In this document: piece by piece, positions 17,409-28,993 of the stretch | How positions within the stretch are numbered: position 1 is the first letter of the stretch | How the letters are laid out: every line of letters begins with the position of its first letter | Assembly: GCA_002841315.1 (NCBI GenBank) | Contig: PHEW01000002.1 | Span: forward strand, 1-64,000 | Direction of reading: 5' to 3' | Length of the DNA stretch: 64,000 nt | DNA from: Actinobacteria bacterium HGW-Actinobacteria-4 | GTDB taxonomy: Bacteria > Actinomycetota > Actinomycetes > Actinomycetales > Demequinaceae | Notes under the pieces: model-generated | Told to the model about the DNA's origin: nothing | Databases searched by the model: none | Seen by the model: the letters and a program-made list of their open reading frames with translations, nothing else | Program-made: the position numbers and the translations under genes

Positions 17409-18605
17409 ATGGATGCGTCCACCGCACGGCTGATCACCAGCCCCGAAGGCCTCAGCCGGCTCGCGTCCCTTCCCCCGTATGACGCCACCAGCGCCTTGGG
17501 CCTGGGCCAGTCGCTGCGCGACCGCGGGGTCAGCCCCGAGCTGGTCGCCGCCGTCATGACCCAGTCACGCCTGCGCGCCGCCGCCGTGCCCAAGTTTGGC
17601 GATTTCGCGGCCGGCATGCTGTTCACGCCGGAGGGCCTCGAACAGGCCACGCGCCTGCCCGTTGCCGCCCGTCACGCCCAACGCTTCCGGGACGCTGGAC
17701 TCAGCACCATCGCCGACCTCACCTGCGGCATTGGGGCCGACGCCATGGCGGCTTCCGCTCTAGGCCTCGCCGTGATGGCATTCGAGATCGACGAACCCAC
17801 CGCACTGATCGCCGACCACAACCTCCGCCACTGGCCAGACACCGTGGTGGTCCACGCGGACGCGCTAGCGGTGGTGCGCACCACTGATGTGGGCGGTGCG
17901 TTCGCCGATCCCGCCCGCCGCACCGCGCGCGGCCGCCGCCACGATCCCAAGGACTACACGCCGTCGTTGGACGCGGTGCTCGAACTCCGCGACTCCATCC
18001 CGGCGCTAGGGGTCAAAGTAGGGCCCAGCATCCCCCACGAGGCCATTCCGGCCGACGTCCATGCCGAGTGGGTCAGCGTGGACGGCTCCGTGGTCGAGGC
18101 CGCACTGTGGTGCGGCCCGCTCGCCAGCGCGCCAGCAGGATCGACACCACGACACTCGGCGCTCGTCATCGATGGCAATCGCGCCACCACGCTGACCGGG
18201 TCAACCGACCGCGCCCCCGTAGGCGAGCTCGAAGAGTACATCTACGAACCGGACGGCGCCGTCATCAGGGCCGGCCTCGTGGGAGAGGTCGCCCACTCCA
18301 TCAACGGCCACCTCATCGACGCGACCATCGCCTACGTCACGGCGCCACACGTGGTTGCGACGCCCTTCGCCACCGGATATCGCGTCCTCGAAACCCTGCC
18401 GTACTCCGTCAAGCGCCTCACCGCGGCCCTGCGCGAGCGCGGCGTGGGACGCGTGGACATCAAGAAGCGGGGCATCGCGATCACCCCCGAGCAGCTCCGC
18501 CCCCAACTGAAGCTCCGCGGCGACGCCCACGCCACCGTGATCGTCACGCGGCAGGCGGGACGCCACGTAGCGCTGATCGTCGAGCCGCTACCGCGCGGCG
18601 ACTAG
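17409..18605 (+). CDS. Class I SAM-dependent methyltransferase (THUMP-like domain protein)
   Basis: IADLTCGIGADAMAASALGLAVMAFEIDEPTALIADHNL; ADPARRTARGRR. Confidence 0.8.
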   Translation: MDASTARLITSPEGLSRLASLPPYDATSALGLGQSLRDRGVSPELVAAVMTQSRLRAAAVPKFGDFAAGMLFTPEGLEQATRLPVAARHAQRFRDAGLSTIADLTCGIGADAMAASALGLAVMAFEIDEPTALIADHNLRHWPDTVVVHADALAVVRTTDVGGAFADPARRTARGRRHDPKDYTPSLDAVLELRDSIPALGVKVGPSIPHEAIPADVHAEWVSVDGSVVEAALWCGPLASAPAGSTPRHSALVIDGNRATTLTGSTDRAPVGELEEYIYEPDGAVIRAGLVGEVAHSINGHLIDATIAYVTAPHVVATPFATGYRVLETLPYSVKRLTAALRERGVGRVDIKKRGIAITPEQLRPQLKLRGDAHATVIVTRQAGRHVALIVEPLPRGD

Positions 18606-18629
18606 CCGTGAACCTGCCCTGACTAGCCG

Positions 18630-20291
18630 CTAGCGTGGCGAGGGGCACGGGCCGTACGGCATGCCCGCGATCGGCACCGGCCACACCGCCTGCGGCGTCA
18701 CCGCGCCCGCCAGGACGTCGGCGAGTCCCGCGAGCGCATCGTGGCTGCGCCCGTAGAGCGCCACGTAGGTCTCGGCACGCGAGTCAGCAAGCGCCCAGGG
18801 CCCGTCCATCGACACCACCACATCCGCGTTGGCACCCTTGACCGAGGAGCCCAGAATCACGATCGACGTGCCGCCTCCGGTGTTCGAGATCCCGTGAACG
18901 GCGAGCGCATCGGCAAGCGCAGCCCGCTCGCCAGGGAAGCCGCCGCGAATCGACACCGTTGAGCCCACCAGCGGCGTCCCGCACAGGTCCGTGACCACCG
19001 TGGCTCCGTTGCCAGCGAGCACCCGCGCGTACGTGCCGTCCAGGGCCTTGGCATCAGCCGAGACCGTCAGGCCCGCCTGCCAGCGCATCAGCAAGATTCC
19101 ACGCGCAGCCGCCTGGTCGAGCGTGGCACGCGACAACTGACCGCTGTTCACCGCCGCGACGATTGCGGCGTGGGCGGCACCCACGTCAGCGGGCATGAGC
19201 ACAATGTCAGCGCCCGCGACCAGCGCCTCGACAGCGACCGCACCCGGCGCACGGCCGTCGGTCACCGCGCGCATGTTCATGGCATCGGTCACGATCACGC
19301 CGGTAAAGCCCAGTTCGTTCCGCAGGTAGGCATACGCATCCGGGTCAACCGTGGAGGGCGTTCCACCCCATTCGGTCACCGCCACGTGGGACATCATCAC
19401 CACCGGTGCGCCCGCGTTGATCGCGCGCTCAAACGGAACCAGGTCGCTCACAGCCAGTTGGGCCACGCTCGCGCCTTGGATAGGCAAAGCGACGTGAGAG
19501 TCCGTGGTCACCGATCCATGGCCAGGGAAGTGCTTGATCGCCGGAACCACACCGCCTTCAATGAAGCCCCCCATGGCCGCGATCACCGTCTCCGCGACCC
19601 GTCCTGGATCGGAGCCCGCAGACCGCGAGCGAATCGTCGGGTCCGCGAGGCCAATGGTGACGTCCGCCACCGGCGCGTAGTTGAGGTTGAACCCCAGCTC
19701 TGCCATGTCAGCACCCATCGCCGCGTAGGCGTTGCGCACCAACGTCTTGTCTCGAGCGGAGCCCGCGGACATGAACGCCGGCATGCCCGGCAACGGACCG
19801 GACAGCCTCGCCACCGTTCCGCCCTCATGATCCACCGAGACAATCACGGGCCAGTCCCGGACCCCGCCACCTTCACGAGCTGCAGCGGTGAGAGCCAGGA
19901 GGGCGCTCTCCGTGGTGACCGCGTCGCCCATGATGATCAACCCACCAAGGTGATGGTCGGCCACCAGGGTGCGCGCGCCGGCGGTGCCGGTGCTGTTGTA
20001 GCTCGCGACAATCACCTGACCAGCCGCCCGCTCGAGAGGTAGCGACTGCGCCGTGGCGAGCGCCGCGTCCCAATCAGCCAGAGAAGGGCCCCACACCAGA
20101 AACTGTTCATCGCGCGTCGGCGATGGACTGGGTGACGGCGACGCGGAGGCCACCGGCGAGGCCGAGGCCGCCACCGTGACGCCGGGGGTCGGGTCTGCGG
20201 GGTCGCGGTCCATCACGAAAGCCCCGAACACCGCGCCGGCGGCCATCGCCACGACCGCTACCCCGCTGGCCGCGATCCAACGCTTGCTCAT
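18630..20291 (-). CDS. Glycoside hydrolase family 3 protein (beta-N-acetylhexosaminidase-like)
   Basis: [69 protein letters not shown]-terminal signal/TM segment. Confidence 0.9.
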   Translation of the reverse strand: MSKRWIAASGVAVVAMAAGAVFGAFVMDRDPADPTPGVTVAASASPVASASPSPSPSPTRDEQFLVWGPSLADWDAALATAQSLPLERAAGQVIVASYNSTGTAGARTLVADHHLGGLIIMGDAVTTESALLALTAAAREGGGVRDWPVIVSVDHEGGTVARLSGPLPGMPAFMSAGSARDKTLVRNAYAAMGADMAELGFNLNYAPVADVTIGLADPTIRSRSAGSDPGRVAETVIAAMGGFIEGGVVPAIKHFPGHGSVTTDSHVALPIQGASVAQLAVSDLVPFERAINAGAPVVMMSHVAVTEWGGTPSTVDPDAYAYLRNELGFTGVIVTDAMNMRAVTDGRAPGAVAVEALVAGADIVLMPADVGAAHAAIVAAVNSGQLSRATLDQAAARGILLMRWQAGLTVSADAKALDGTYARVLAGNGATVVTDLCGTPLVGSTVSIRGGFPGERAALADALAVHGISNTGGGTSIVILGSSVKGANADVVVSMDGPWALADSRAETYVALYGRSHDALAGLADVLAGAVTPQAVWPVPIAGMPYGPCPSPR

Positions 20292-21328
20292 ACCAACACC
20301 GTCTCGAGCGGCATCGACGAGTCAACGCCAATACCCAGATCGCTGGGAGGCATCCCCCGCCGCACCACCGCCGATCCAAGCGCGGCGATCATCGCGCCGT
20401 TGTCCGTGCAGTACTTGATGGGCGGGATGCGCACCGTGATACCGGCCTCCGCGCACCGCCGCGTGGCCTCATCACGTAACTGACTGTTCGCGCTGAACCC
20501 GCCGCCAATCACCAACGTGTCAACGTCATGCTCGCGGCACGCCGCGATGGTCTTGGTGACCAGGACATCGGCGACGGCAGCCGCGAAACTCGCCGCAACA
20601 TCGGCCGCTGGTACTTCGCGCCCCTGAGCCTCACAGTTCTCGACCCAGCGCGCCACGGCGGTCTTGAGGCCGGAGAAGGAGAAGTCGTACGCGTGCTTAG
20701 CCTGGTCCTTAGGTTTGGACAGCCCGCGCGGGAACGGGATCGCGGTGGGATCACCCTCGCGTGCCAGACGGTCCACATGAGGCCCGCCCGGGTACGGGAG
20801 CCCCAAGAGCCGGCCCACCTTGTCGAAGGCCTCTCCCGCGGCATCGTCCAACGTGTGGCCCAACTCGGTGACGTCTGTGGCGATGTCCTTCACGAGCAAC
20901 AGCGACGAATGCCCTCCGGACACCACCAGCGCCATGAGTCGCTCGGGGAACTCGCCGTGCACCAGTTCGTCAACGGCAGCGTGGCCGATGACGTGGTTGA
21001 CTCCGTAGAGCGGCTTTCCCAGTCCCAACGACAGTGCCTTAGCCGCCGCCACACCCACCGTGAGCGAACCGACCAGCCCAGGGCCAGCCGCGACAGCAAT
21101 GGCGTCGACGTCCGTCAGCGTCACCCCTGCCTGGTCAAGCGCGGCCTGCAAGGTGGGGAGCAACGCGTCGAGGTGGGCCCGGGACGCGACCTCGGGAATG
21201 ATGCCACCAAAGCGGGCATGCTCGTCCATCGACGATGCCACCACATCAGCAAGCAGCGTGGTTCCCCGCACCAGCGCGATGCCTGTCTCGTCGCACGTGC
21301 TCTCTAGCCCCAATACCAGTGGATCCAC
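20288..21328 (-). CDS. tsaD: tRNA threonylcarbamoyladenosine biosynthesis protein TsaD
   Basis: [22 protein letters not shown]...[37 protein letters not shown]; start assigned to GTG at 21328. Confidence 0.96.
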   Translation of the reverse strand: MDPLVLGLESTCDETGIALVRGTTLLADVVASSMDEHARFGGIIPEVASRAHLDALLPTLQAALDQAGVTLTDVDAIAVAAGPGLVGSLTVGVAAAKALSLGLGKPLYGVNHVIGHAAVDELVHGEFPERLMALVVSGGHSSLLLVKDIATDVTELGHTLDDAAGEAFDKVGRLLGLPYPGGPHVDRLAREGDPTAIPFPRGLSKPKDQAKHAYDFSFSGLKTAVARWVENCEAQGREVPAADVAASFAAAVADVLVTKTIAACREHDVDTLVIGGGFSANSQLRDEATRRCAEAGITVRIPPIKYCTDNGAMIAALGSAVVRRGMPPSDLGIGVDSSMPLETVLV

Positions 21329-21494
21329 GCTCCAACTGTAGCGGCGACGGGCTTGAAGCGGTGCTGTCGCCCTTCCTGTTCTGCTGCTGTCGTGACGGGC
21401 GTGACCACGTTGGCTCACTCTGCGCCTCGTGACAAAGTCGGACTGGGCGAGTAAACTTGAGACAAGTGGATTGGGAAGACCCGATCGGCGCTGG

Positions 21495-21516
21495 GCCCCT
21501 GGAGACTTCCGGGGGC
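21495..21516. terminator. Hairpin downstream of DUF3800 gene
   Basis: GCCCCTGGA-GACT-TCCGGGGGC (one G-T pair). Confidence 0.5.
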
Positions 21517-21526
21517 TTCTCGCTTG

Positions 21527-22270
21527 TCAGGGGTAGACCTTGAGTCCCCATCCCTTCGTGCTACCGGTCATTGGGTTCCTGCGCAGTTTGGGCTCGATCA
21601 CGTCCCATGCGTGGTTGCTTTGCGTGGGTCGCAGGTCGTGGATCCCAATTGGACGCGCCACCATGTCAGCGATCTGCAGCCCCGAACTGTTCGCCTGCTT
21701 GTTGGCACACAGGAACTCCAGCGTGTCAGCCATCCCGGAAACCGAGGTGGTGTCCATGATTCGGCGGAAGGCGAGTTCGAGTTCGTTGTCTTCCTTCCTC
21801 CCGCGGCCTTCGAACACCACTTTGGTGGGTCGACCTCGCTGACCCTTGTCCTGCAGGTGCATGTACACGCGCTCAAGCCCGAATTCAAGCGCGACCTCAT
21901 AGGGGTTGACCGTGTCGCCCCGTCGCTGCCTGAACTCCGCTTTGCGGATCACGGTCGCGACTACTGTGAAGTCCGATTCAGTCATGATCTGGTCAATCTG
22001 ACTCAAGAACGACGCCCGGGTCGGGCCATGGAGCAGGATCTGAAATGGAGGGAGCGACTTGCGAATCTCATGCTCGTGAAGAACGACCATATCGTGACCG
22101 AAGTGCTCGAACTTCAAGCGCTCGACTGCTGGCACGACGGAGTTGATGTACGACGCGATGGGGAAGATGCAGAACGCGAGGACAAACTGCGGGTAGTCGG
22201 GATTGATGTTGGTCAGGCTATGGTCGCCACTCTCGTCGACGTAGACGATGTAGTCGCTGAACCCGGACAT
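21527..22270 (-). CDS. DUF3800 domain protein
   Basis: MSGFSDYIVYVDESGDHSL...; YVDESG N-terminal motif; SSGLQIADMVARPIG C-terminal motif. Confidence 0.82.
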   Translation of the reverse strand: MSGFSDYIVYVDESGDHSLTNINPDYPQFVLAFCIFPIASYINSVVPAVERLKFEHFGHDMVVLHEHEIRKSLPPFQILLHGPTRASFLSQIDQIMTESDFTVVATVIRKAEFRQRRGDTVNPYEVALEFGLERVYMHLQDKGQRGRPTKVVFEGRGRKEDNELELAFRRIMDTTSVSGMADTLEFLCANKQANSSGLQIADMVARPIGIHDLRPTQSNHAWDVIEPKLRRNPMTGSTKGWGLKVYP

Positions 22271-22342
22271 GGCACCAAGGTACAGGCTTCGGTCCAGGAC
22301 CGGTGCGGTGAAGCCGGGGCCGGGCTGGGAGCATCGCAGTCG

Positions 22343-22777
22343 CTAGTCGAGCCGCACTCGCATCACCACGGCGTCCACATTGCCGGGCTGGTAGTAGTTC
22401 TTGCGGACGCGCACATCCTCGAAGCCGTAGCTTCGGTACAGAGCGATAGCGGGCGCGTTCGTGACCGCAACCTCGAGCCACACCTCGCTGGCGCGTTCTG
22501 CGCGCGCCTGCCCCAAGAAGTCCTCCATGAACGCCCTCCCATGACCCGCTCCGCGCGCGTCTTCCACCACCGCGATGTTCATAAGGCTGAAGGCATCACC
22601 GTCGTAGCCGTAGACCGCGTAGCCCACCAGTTGCCCATCCACCTCAATCCCGCGATAGCGCTTCATGCCATGCGCGAAGTCGTCGCGAATCACGGCCGAG
22701 GACCACGCGGCGGGGCCAAAGATCACCTGCTCCTGCTCCGCGACCCACGGGAGGTCGTCCCAGGTGAGGTCCCGCAT
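22343..22777 (-). CDS. rimI: Ribosomal protein S18-alanine N-acetyltransferase RimI
   Basis: MRDLTWDDLPWVAEQEQVIFGPAAWS...MNIAVVEDARGAGHGRAFMEDFL; between tsaD and tsaB; TGATG overlap with tsaB. Confidence 0.9.
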   Translation of the reverse strand: MRDLTWDDLPWVAEQEQVIFGPAAWSSAVIRDDFAHGMKRYRGIEVDGQLVGYAVYGYDGDAFSLMNIAVVEDARGAGHGRAFMEDFLGQARAERASEVWLEVAVTNAPAIALYRSYGFEDVRVRKNYYQPGNVDAVVMRVRLD

Positions 22778-23385
22778 CACTGACGTGGCCCGCCATGCAC
22801 GTCTGGCCGTCGCAGGTACAGCGGCTCCGTGCCAAACTCGACCTGCCCCTGGGAGCGCTGCATCGCAACGACGCGCGCCAACCAAGCGGGGTGGGGGTCG
22901 CCACCGATCGCGCCGGGGAACGCGTCCGGGTAGACCAATGCACCGCGACCCACCACCTCACCGCGCACCGGGACGTCACCGGGCGCGCTGACCTGCGGGC
23001 CGTCGACCCTGACGCCGCCCGCATATGCGGCCCAGTAGACCTCCTTGCGGCGCGCGTCCGCCACCACGGTGACGTCACCCCCATGCGCAGCTCCCAAGGC
23101 GTCCAGGGAACACACGCCATACACCGGGACATCCCACGTCAGTGCCAGGGTCCGGGCCGTCATCAGCCCCACGCGGAGGCCGGTGAAGGGCCCAGGCCCG
23201 GTTCCCACCACCACGGCGACAATGTCGCCACCCGAAACCCCGGCATCGGCCATCGTGGAACCGATCATGCTGGCCAACAGTTCGGCGTGCCCTCGGGGCA
23301 CGAACTCGGTGGATGAGGCAAGCACCGCGTCGCCATCAACCACGCACGCAGAGACTGCTCCTGAGGTGTCAAGCGCGAGGATCAC
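22777..23385 (-). CDS. tsaB: TsaB, tRNA threonylcarbamoyladenosine biosynthesis
   Basis: MILALDTSGAVSACVVDGDAVLAS...VVVGTGPGPFTGLRVGLMTARTLA. Confidence 0.94.
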   Translation of the reverse strand: MILALDTSGAVSACVVDGDAVLASSTEFVPRGHAELLASMIGSTMADAGVSGGDIVAVVVGTGPGPFTGLRVGLMTARTLALTWDVPVYGVCSLDALGAAHGGDVTVVADARRKEVYWAAYAGGVRVDGPQVSAPGDVPVRGEVVGRGALVYPDAFPGAIGGDPHPAWLARVVAMQRSQGQVEFGTEPLYLRRPDVHGGPRQ

Positions 23386-23389
23386 GGCA

Positions 23390-23890
23390 CTACCCTAGGC
23401 CACTCGTGGCCGCAAAGGGCGTGCCCAGCCAACGGTCGCCGTGCCCCTCGATGGAAACCTCGCGCGGGCCGCCAGCGGGGTCCTCGGGATCGAAGGCACC
23501 CGCGTGAGAGCGATCAATCACCACGCGCAGATAGTCATCTGAGAGCGCCTCGGCCATGTGCTCGCCCCACTCGACCACGGTGACGGCATCATCGAGCGAT
23601 GCGTCCAGGTCAAGATCATCAAGTTCAGCGAGCGACGTCAGGCGATACGCGTCAACATGGACCAACGCCGGGCCGCCAACCTCGCTGGGGTGCGTGCGCG
23701 CGATGATGAAGGTGGGGCTCGCGATGGGGCCGCGCACGCCCAGCGCCTCCCCCAATCCTTGGGTAAACGTTGTCTTGCCCGCGCCCAGCCCTCCCGTCAG
23801 GATCAGCACGTCACCGGCGCGCAACACAGGTGCCACGACAGTGCGCGCAAGGTCTGTCATCGCGGCAGGATCCGCGGCTGTGAACTCCAC
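23390..23890 (-). CDS. tsaE: TsaE, tRNA threonylcarbamoyladenosine biosynthesis ATPase
   Basis: VLILTGGLGAGKTTFTQGLGEALGVRGPIASPTFIIARTHPS. Confidence 0.95.
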   Translation of the reverse strand: MEFTAADPAAMTDLARTVVAPVLRAGDVLILTGGLGAGKTTFTQGLGEALGVRGPIASPTFIIARTHPSEVGGPALVHVDAYRLTSLAELDDLDLDASLDDAVTVVEWGEHMAEALSDDYLRVVIDRSHAGAFDPEDPAGGPREVSIEGHGDRWLGTPFAATSGLG

Positions 23891-23894
23891 GCGG

Positions 23895-25004
23895 CTATGC
23901 CCCTACCTGGTGACGCGACTGGCCAAAGTGGCACACAATCTCGTAGTCGATGGTTCCCACGGCCCGCGCCCAATCGGCTGCCGTGGGGCCTCCGGGACCA
24001 ATCAGCGTGACGACATCGCCTTCGGAGACTTCTGAGGACAACCCCAGGTCCACCACGAACTGGTCCATGCACACCCTGCCCGCAATCCGGTAGCGCCTGC
24101 CATTGATGGCCACCTCAGCCACGCCGCCCGCGGCCCGGAACACGCCATCGGCATAGCCAGCTGGCACCAGCGCGAGCGTGGTGGAGTAAGGCGTCACGTA
24201 CTCGTGGCCGTAACTCACCCCTTGGCCAGCGCCCACCTCCTTCACCAGCGCCACATGAGACGTCACCGACATCGCCGGAGTCAGCCCAAAGCGGTGTCCC
24301 TGAGGATCCGGCACCGGCGGTAGCCCGTAGACGGCGATGCCGGGGCGCACCAAGTCGAAGTGCAGATCGCGGCGCGTCAACGTGGCGGCGGAGTTGGCGA
24401 GGTGTCGCACCTCAACCTCGACGCCGCGCTCCTGCGCCTGCCACAGTGCCTGGCGAAACACTGCGGCCTGGGCGTCAATAGTGGGGTGCCCCGGGTTGTC
24501 CGCCCACGCCAGGTGCGACCAGATGCCCACAATCGTGATGTGGCCCGCCCGCTGGGCTTCGATTGCCTGATCCAGGAGCGCAGGGAATTCGGCGACGGTG
24601 ACGCCTTCGCGCCCCAGGCCAGTGTCGATGCACAGGTGCACCCGCGCCGTAGCAAGCCTGTCTTCGGCCCCGGCCACCACAGCCTCCAGCACGGCACGCG
24701 AGTTCACTGACAGATCGATGTCATGCGCAATCAGGAGGCCAGCGTGAACCTCGGGACCATAGAGCCACGTAAGGATCCGTCCCGTGTCGCCCGCAGTCCG
24801 CAACGCGAGCGCCTCACGCGGCTGCGCCACTCCCAGCCAGGTGGCCCCGCCCGCGCGGGCCGCGGCGCCAGCCTCCACCAGACCATGGCCATACGCGTCT
24901 GCTTTCACCACAGCCATCACGGCAGCCCCTGCTGCTTGCTCGCAAAGGGCTTCCACGTTCCGGCGAATGGCGGAGTAGTCAACAGTGATCGCGATGGATG
25001 ACAT
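23895..25004 (-). CDS. alr: Alanine racemase
   Basis: ITVDYSAIRRNVEALCEQAAGAAVMAVVKADAYGHGLVEAG; VCMDQFVVDLG; start assigned to MSSIAITV. Confidence 0.96.
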   Translation of the reverse strand: MSSIAITVDYSAIRRNVEALCEQAAGAAVMAVVKADAYGHGLVEAGAAARAGGATWLGVAQPREALALRTAGDTGRILTWLYGPEVHAGLLIAHDIDLSVNSRAVLEAVVAGAEDRLATARVHLCIDTGLGREGVTVAEFPALLDQAIEAQRAGHITIVGIWSHLAWADNPGHPTIDAQAAVFRQALWQAQERGVEVEVRHLANSAATLTRRDLHFDLVRPGIAVYGLPPVPDPQGHRFGLTPAMSVTSHVALVKEVGAGQGVSYGHEYVTPYSTTLALVPAGYADGVFRAAGGVAEVAINGRRYRIAGRVCMDQFVVDLGLSSEVSEGDVVTLIGPGGPTAADWARAVGTIDYEIVCHFGQSRHQVGA

Positions 25005-25008
25005 AGTC

Positions 25009-25362
25009 CTAGTCTTCCGCAATCACGACCGCAGAGGCGATTCCTGCGTCGTGAGATAGCGACAAGTGGAAGCGTGCCACCCCCAGCACCTGGGCTCGGT
25101 CAGCCACAGAACCACGCACATCCAGCCGGGGCTTGCCGCCTTCTTCGCGGATGATCTCAGCGTCCTGCCAGCTCAGTCCACCGGGTGCCCCGAGCGCCTT
25201 GGCGAGCGCCTCCTTGGCCGCCCAGCGCGCCGCGAGGCTGTTGTGGCCCAGGTGCCGCTCCGCTGGAGTGAAGACCCGATCAAGGAAGCCGGGAGAGCGC
25301 TCAAGCGCCTCTTCGAACCGCGCAATCGCCACCACGTCGATGCCGATGCCCACGATTCCCAT
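25009..25362 (-). CDS. acpS: Holo-ACP synthase
   Basis: [35 protein letters not shown]...[17 protein letters not shown]. Confidence 0.95.
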   Translation of the reverse strand: MGIVGIGIDVVAIARFEEALERSPGFLDRVFTPAERHLGHNSLAARWAAKEALAKALGAPGGLSWQDAEIIREEGGKPRLDVRGSVADRAQVLGVARFHLSLSHDAGIASAVVIAED

Positions 25363-25370
25363 CGCGCTGC

Positions 25371-27236
25371 CTACTCGACCGTCACCGACTTGGCGAGGTT
25401 ACGCGGCTGGTCAACGTCGAGACCCTTCGCCGTTGCGAGTTCGAGCGCAAAGATCTGCAGCGGAATCACACTCAGCAGCGGCGTCATCAACACAGGAGCG
25501 ACCGGGATCGAGAACACATGCTCGGCATGATCGGCGGCCTCGGTGTCGCCCTCTTCAGCGATGACCATGGTGAATGCGCCACGCGCGCGCACCTCTTGGA
25601 TGTTGGACACCACCTTCGAGTGCAGCGACTCGCGGCCGTGGGCGCTAGGAAGGATGATGAACACCGGCACACCCTCTTCGATGAGCGCGATGGGCCCATG
25701 CTTCAGTTCGCCTGCCGCGAAGCCCTCCGCGTGAATGTACGCGAGCTCCTTGAGCTTGAGCGCACCTTCCATCGCGATGGGATAGCCCACGTGGCGGCCC
25801 AGGAACAGCACCGTGTTGTGGTTGGCCATCGAGCGGGCCACCTCACGAATGGGCCCCGATGTGTCGAGAATGCGCTGAATCTTCGCGGGGATCTCGCTCA
25901 ACTGCTCCATGAGCGACGCGATCTCGTCAGGGAACTTGTTGCCACGAATCTCCGCAAGGTAGATGCCCAGCAGGTATGCCGCGGTAATCTGCGCCACAAA
26001 GGCCTTGGTGGACGCAACAGCGATCTCGGGACCTGCGCGGGTGTACAACACGGCATCGGCCTCGCGAGCGATGGTCGAGCCCTGGGTGTTGACAATGCCA
26101 ATCACGCTCGCCCCCTGCTGCTGAGCGTGTCGAATAGCCATGATGGTGTCCATGGTTTCGCCAGACTGGCTGATGGCGACCACAAGGGTCTTAACGTTGA
26201 CCACGGGGTCGCGATAGCGGAACTCGTGCGCGAGTTCCACCTCGACGGGGATACGGCACCAATGCTCGATGGCGTACTTCGCGACCATCCCGGCATACGC
26301 CGCAGTGCCGCATGCAACAACCACAATCTTGTCGACCGAGTTCAGCACCGATTCGTCAATGATTCCGGCGTCCAGCTGCAACTTGCCGCGTTCGTCTACC
26401 CTGCCGCGCAGAGTGTCAGCAACAGCCGCAGGCTGATCGTGGATCTCCTTGTCCATGAACGTCGCGAACCCGCCTTTTTCCGCGGCCGCGGAATCCCAGT
26501 CCACGTGATACGGCTCGCGGTCAACCACGGTGCCGTCAAAGCTTGTGACGCGCACGGCATCGGCCGTCAGCTCGACAACCTCGTCCTGCCCCAGCTCGAG
26601 GGCAGTACGGGTGTGCTCGATGAACGCGACAACGTCGGAACCCAAGAAGTTCTCTCCCTCGCCGATGCCCACCACGAGCGGCGAGTTCCGGCGTGCGCCC
26701 ACCACCGTCCCAGGGTCTTGGGCATCGACGGCGAGTAGCGTGAACGCACCCTCGAGGCGCGACACAAGCGCCCGCATCCCGTCCGCCAACGACAGGCCCT
26801 TCGCGACCTCTGCTGCAAGCAGGTGACCCGCTACCTCGGTATCCGTCTCGGACAAGAAGTCGACGCCCTGCGCGAGCAACTCCTTGCGTAGGGTCGAGTA
26901 GTTCTCAATGATCCCGTTGTGAATGATCGCGATGCGACCGCCAGCCGCGATGTGCGGGTGAGCGTTGGCGTCCGTGGGGGCTCCGTGGGTCGCCCAGCGC
27001 GTGTGGCCGATGGCGGCAGTGGCGTCCGGCAAGGGCCGATCCGCCAGCTGCTTGGCAAGGTTGACGAGCTTGCCTGCCTTCTTCGACGTACTGACCCGCT
27101 CGCGATCGGTCGTCACCGCCGCAATGCCGGCAGAGTCATATCCCCGGTACTCGAGTCGCGCCAGGCCACCCATGACGACACCTTCTGGTCGAGCGCTCGG
27201 CGTCGACGAACCTACGTAACCCACGATTCCACACAT
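25371..27236 (-). CDS. glmS: Glutamine-fructose-6-phosphate aminotransferase (isomerizing)
   Basis: [11 protein letters not shown]... start at 27236; [22 protein letters not shown]-terminal [13 protein letters not shown]. Confidence 0.97.
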   Translation of the reverse strand: MCGIVGYVGSSTPSARPEGVVMGGLARLEYRGYDSAGIAAVTTDRERVSTSKKAGKLVNLAKQLADRPLPDATAAIGHTRWATHGAPTDANAHPHIAAGGRIAIIHNGIIENYSTLRKELLAQGVDFLSETDTEVAGHLLAAEVAKGLSLADGMRALVSRLEGAFTLLAVDAQDPGTVVGARRNSPLVVGIGEGENFLGSDVVAFIEHTRTALELGQDEVVELTADAVRVTSFDGTVVDREPYHVDWDSAAAEKGGFATFMDKEIHDQPAAVADTLRGRVDERGKLQLDAGIIDESVLNSVDKIVVVACGTAAYAGMVAKYAIEHWCRIPVEVELAHEFRYRDPVVNVKTLVVAISQSGETMDTIMAIRHAQQQGASVIGIVNTQGSTIAREADAVLYTRAGPEIAVASTKAFVAQITAAYLLGIYLAEIRGNKFPDEIASLMEQLSEIPAKIQRILDTSGPIREVARSMANHNTVLFLGRHVGYPIAMEGALKLKELAYIHAEGFAAGELKHGPIALIEEGVPVFIILPSAHGRESLHSKVVSNIQEVRARGAFTMVIAEEGDTEAADHAEHVFSIPVAPVLMTPLLSVIPLQIFALELATAKGLDVDQPRNLAKSVTVE

Positions 27237-27303
27237 GCGCTCTAGTGTACGGCCTGGGCTCCTGGAGGCTGAGACCCTGGCGTCGGGACGGAATGACGTC
27301 CAT

Positions 27304-28278
27304 ATGCGCCACAATGGAGCGGTGATCGATACCTCCGACGTGGACGCCTTCAGTCCGTTCATCACCCTCTCACGCGACGAGTGGGCGGCTCTCGCGGACT
27401 CGACTCCCCTACCGCTCACCGAAGCCGACATCGCACGAGTGCGCGGCCTCGGAGACCCGATCGACCTCAACGAAGTGGACCGCGTCTACCGACCGCTGTC
27501 TCGCCTCCTGGACCTCTACTCGGAAGCAACGGGGCACCTCCACGCGGCGACCAGCCAGTTCCTTGGCGAACGCGCTTCCCGCACGCCGTTCGTGATCGGT
27601 GTAGCCGGGTCGGTCGCAGTAGGTAAGTCCACCACTGCACGCCTGCTGCGCGAACTGATGGCACGGTGGCCGGGCTCGCCCCACGTCGCGCTCGTCACCA
27701 CCGACGGCTTCTTGTACCCCAATGCGGAACTCAGCAGGCGCGGACTGCTCGAGCGCAAGGGTTTTCCCGAGTCATATGACCGGCGTGCGCTACGGCAGTT
27801 CATCGCGGACGTGAAGTCCGGCAAACGCGAGGTGCACGCGCCCGTCTACTCGCACCTCAGCTACGACATCGTGCCTGGCGAGAAGATTACCGTGAGCCAC
27901 CCTGACATTCTGATAGTCGAGGGCCTGAATGTGCTCCAGCCTGCGGCGTCTCGGGAACCAGGCGTGGCGGCGCTCGCGGTGAGCGACTTCTTTGACGTCT
28001 CCATCTATGTTGACGCCCAGCAAGAAGACGTACGCCGTTGGTACATCGAGCGGTTCCTGTCGCTGCGTGCCACCGCGTTCGCCCAGCCGGACTCGTACTT
28101 CCACGCCTACTCAACACTCGCTGATGCCCAGGCCACCGAGCGAGCAGGCCAGATTTGGGACGCGATCAACGCGCCTAACCTTGCGCGCAACATTGCTCCT
28201 ACCCGGTCGCGAGCCACCATCATCCTCAGCAAAGCAGGAGACCATCGCGTGGAGTCAGTGCGGCTCCGCAAGCTCTAG
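27304..28278 (+). CDS. coaA: Type I pantothenate kinase
   Basis: [51 protein letters not shown]. Confidence 0.97.
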   Translation: MRHNGAVIDTSDVDAFSPFITLSRDEWAALADSTPLPLTEADIARVRGLGDPIDLNEVDRVYRPLSRLLDLYSEATGHLHAATSQFLGERASRTPFVIGVAGSVAVGKSTTARLLRELMARWPGSPHVALVTTDGFLYPNAELSRRGLLERKGFPESYDRRALRQFIADVKSGKREVHAPVYSHLSYDIVPGEKITVSHPDILIVEGLNVLQPAASREPGVAALAVSDFFDVSIYVDAQQEDVRRWYIERFLSLRATAFAQPDSYFHAYSTLADAQATERAGQIWDAINAPNLARNIAPTRSRATIILSKAGDHRVESVRLRKL

Positions 28279-28282
28279 GCGG

Positions 28283-28993
28283 TCACTCAGAGGGTTGCTC
28301 GGTGTCCTTACCGCGGATGTCGCCGGCAAGGTCCGGCAGGTTCACGGGAGTCAGGCCAAGTCGCGTCATAATCTTGTCGACAAGCACGCCGGCCAGGACG
28401 CCGCCCACCACGCCCGCCGTGATCGCGAGCAAGAGGTTGCCCTCAAAGATGGATGCTGCGAACGTGCCTAGCGCGACGCTCCACAGTGCCCAAAGGCTCA
28501 CTCCCACAGCATCGACGCCCATGAAGCGCCCGCGCGGGTATCGCAACGCACCTGCCGTGATGTTAACGGCGACTCTACCCATCGGAATGAACCGCACAGC
28601 GATGATGAAGCTCGTGCCACGGTGCTCAAGTGCGTGCTCGGCCCAGTTCAGCAGCGCAAGGCCCTTGTCCCCACGGAAGATTCGCAGTTTGCGCACGTCG
28701 ATCTTGCTTCCTATGAGGTAAGCAGTTTGGTCGCCGAGCCAGGCACCTGCCGCTGCTGCCAGCACAATGCCGATCAACATGGGATTCTCGAACTGGAGCA
28801 GGCCATTGCCGGACTGTTGCCAGGCCGTCGACGCACCAATCAGGATTGCGTCAGAGGGCACCACCGGCAGGAAGCCGTCGATGAGGGAAACCACAAAGAT
28901 GCCCGCGTAGAGCCACGCCGTCTCGGCGAAGATCACAATAAACTCTTCGGCCCGGGTCATGAGCCCGAGGACGTTCTCCCACAGTTCACTCAC
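28283..28993 (-). CDS. DedA family membrane protein
   Basis: [56 protein letters not shown]. Confidence 0.9.
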   Translation of the reverse strand: MSELWENVLGLMTRAEEFIVIFAETAWLYAGIFVVSLIDGFLPVVPSDAILIGASTAWQQSGNGLLQFENPMLIGIVLAAAAGAWLGDQTAYLIGSKIDVRKLRIFRGDKGLALLNWAEHALEHRGTSFIIAVRFIPMGRVAVNITAGALRYPRGRFMGVDAVGVSLWALWSVALGTFAASIFEGNLLLAITAGVVGGVLAGVLVDKIMTRLGLTPVNLPDLAGDIRGKDTEQPSE

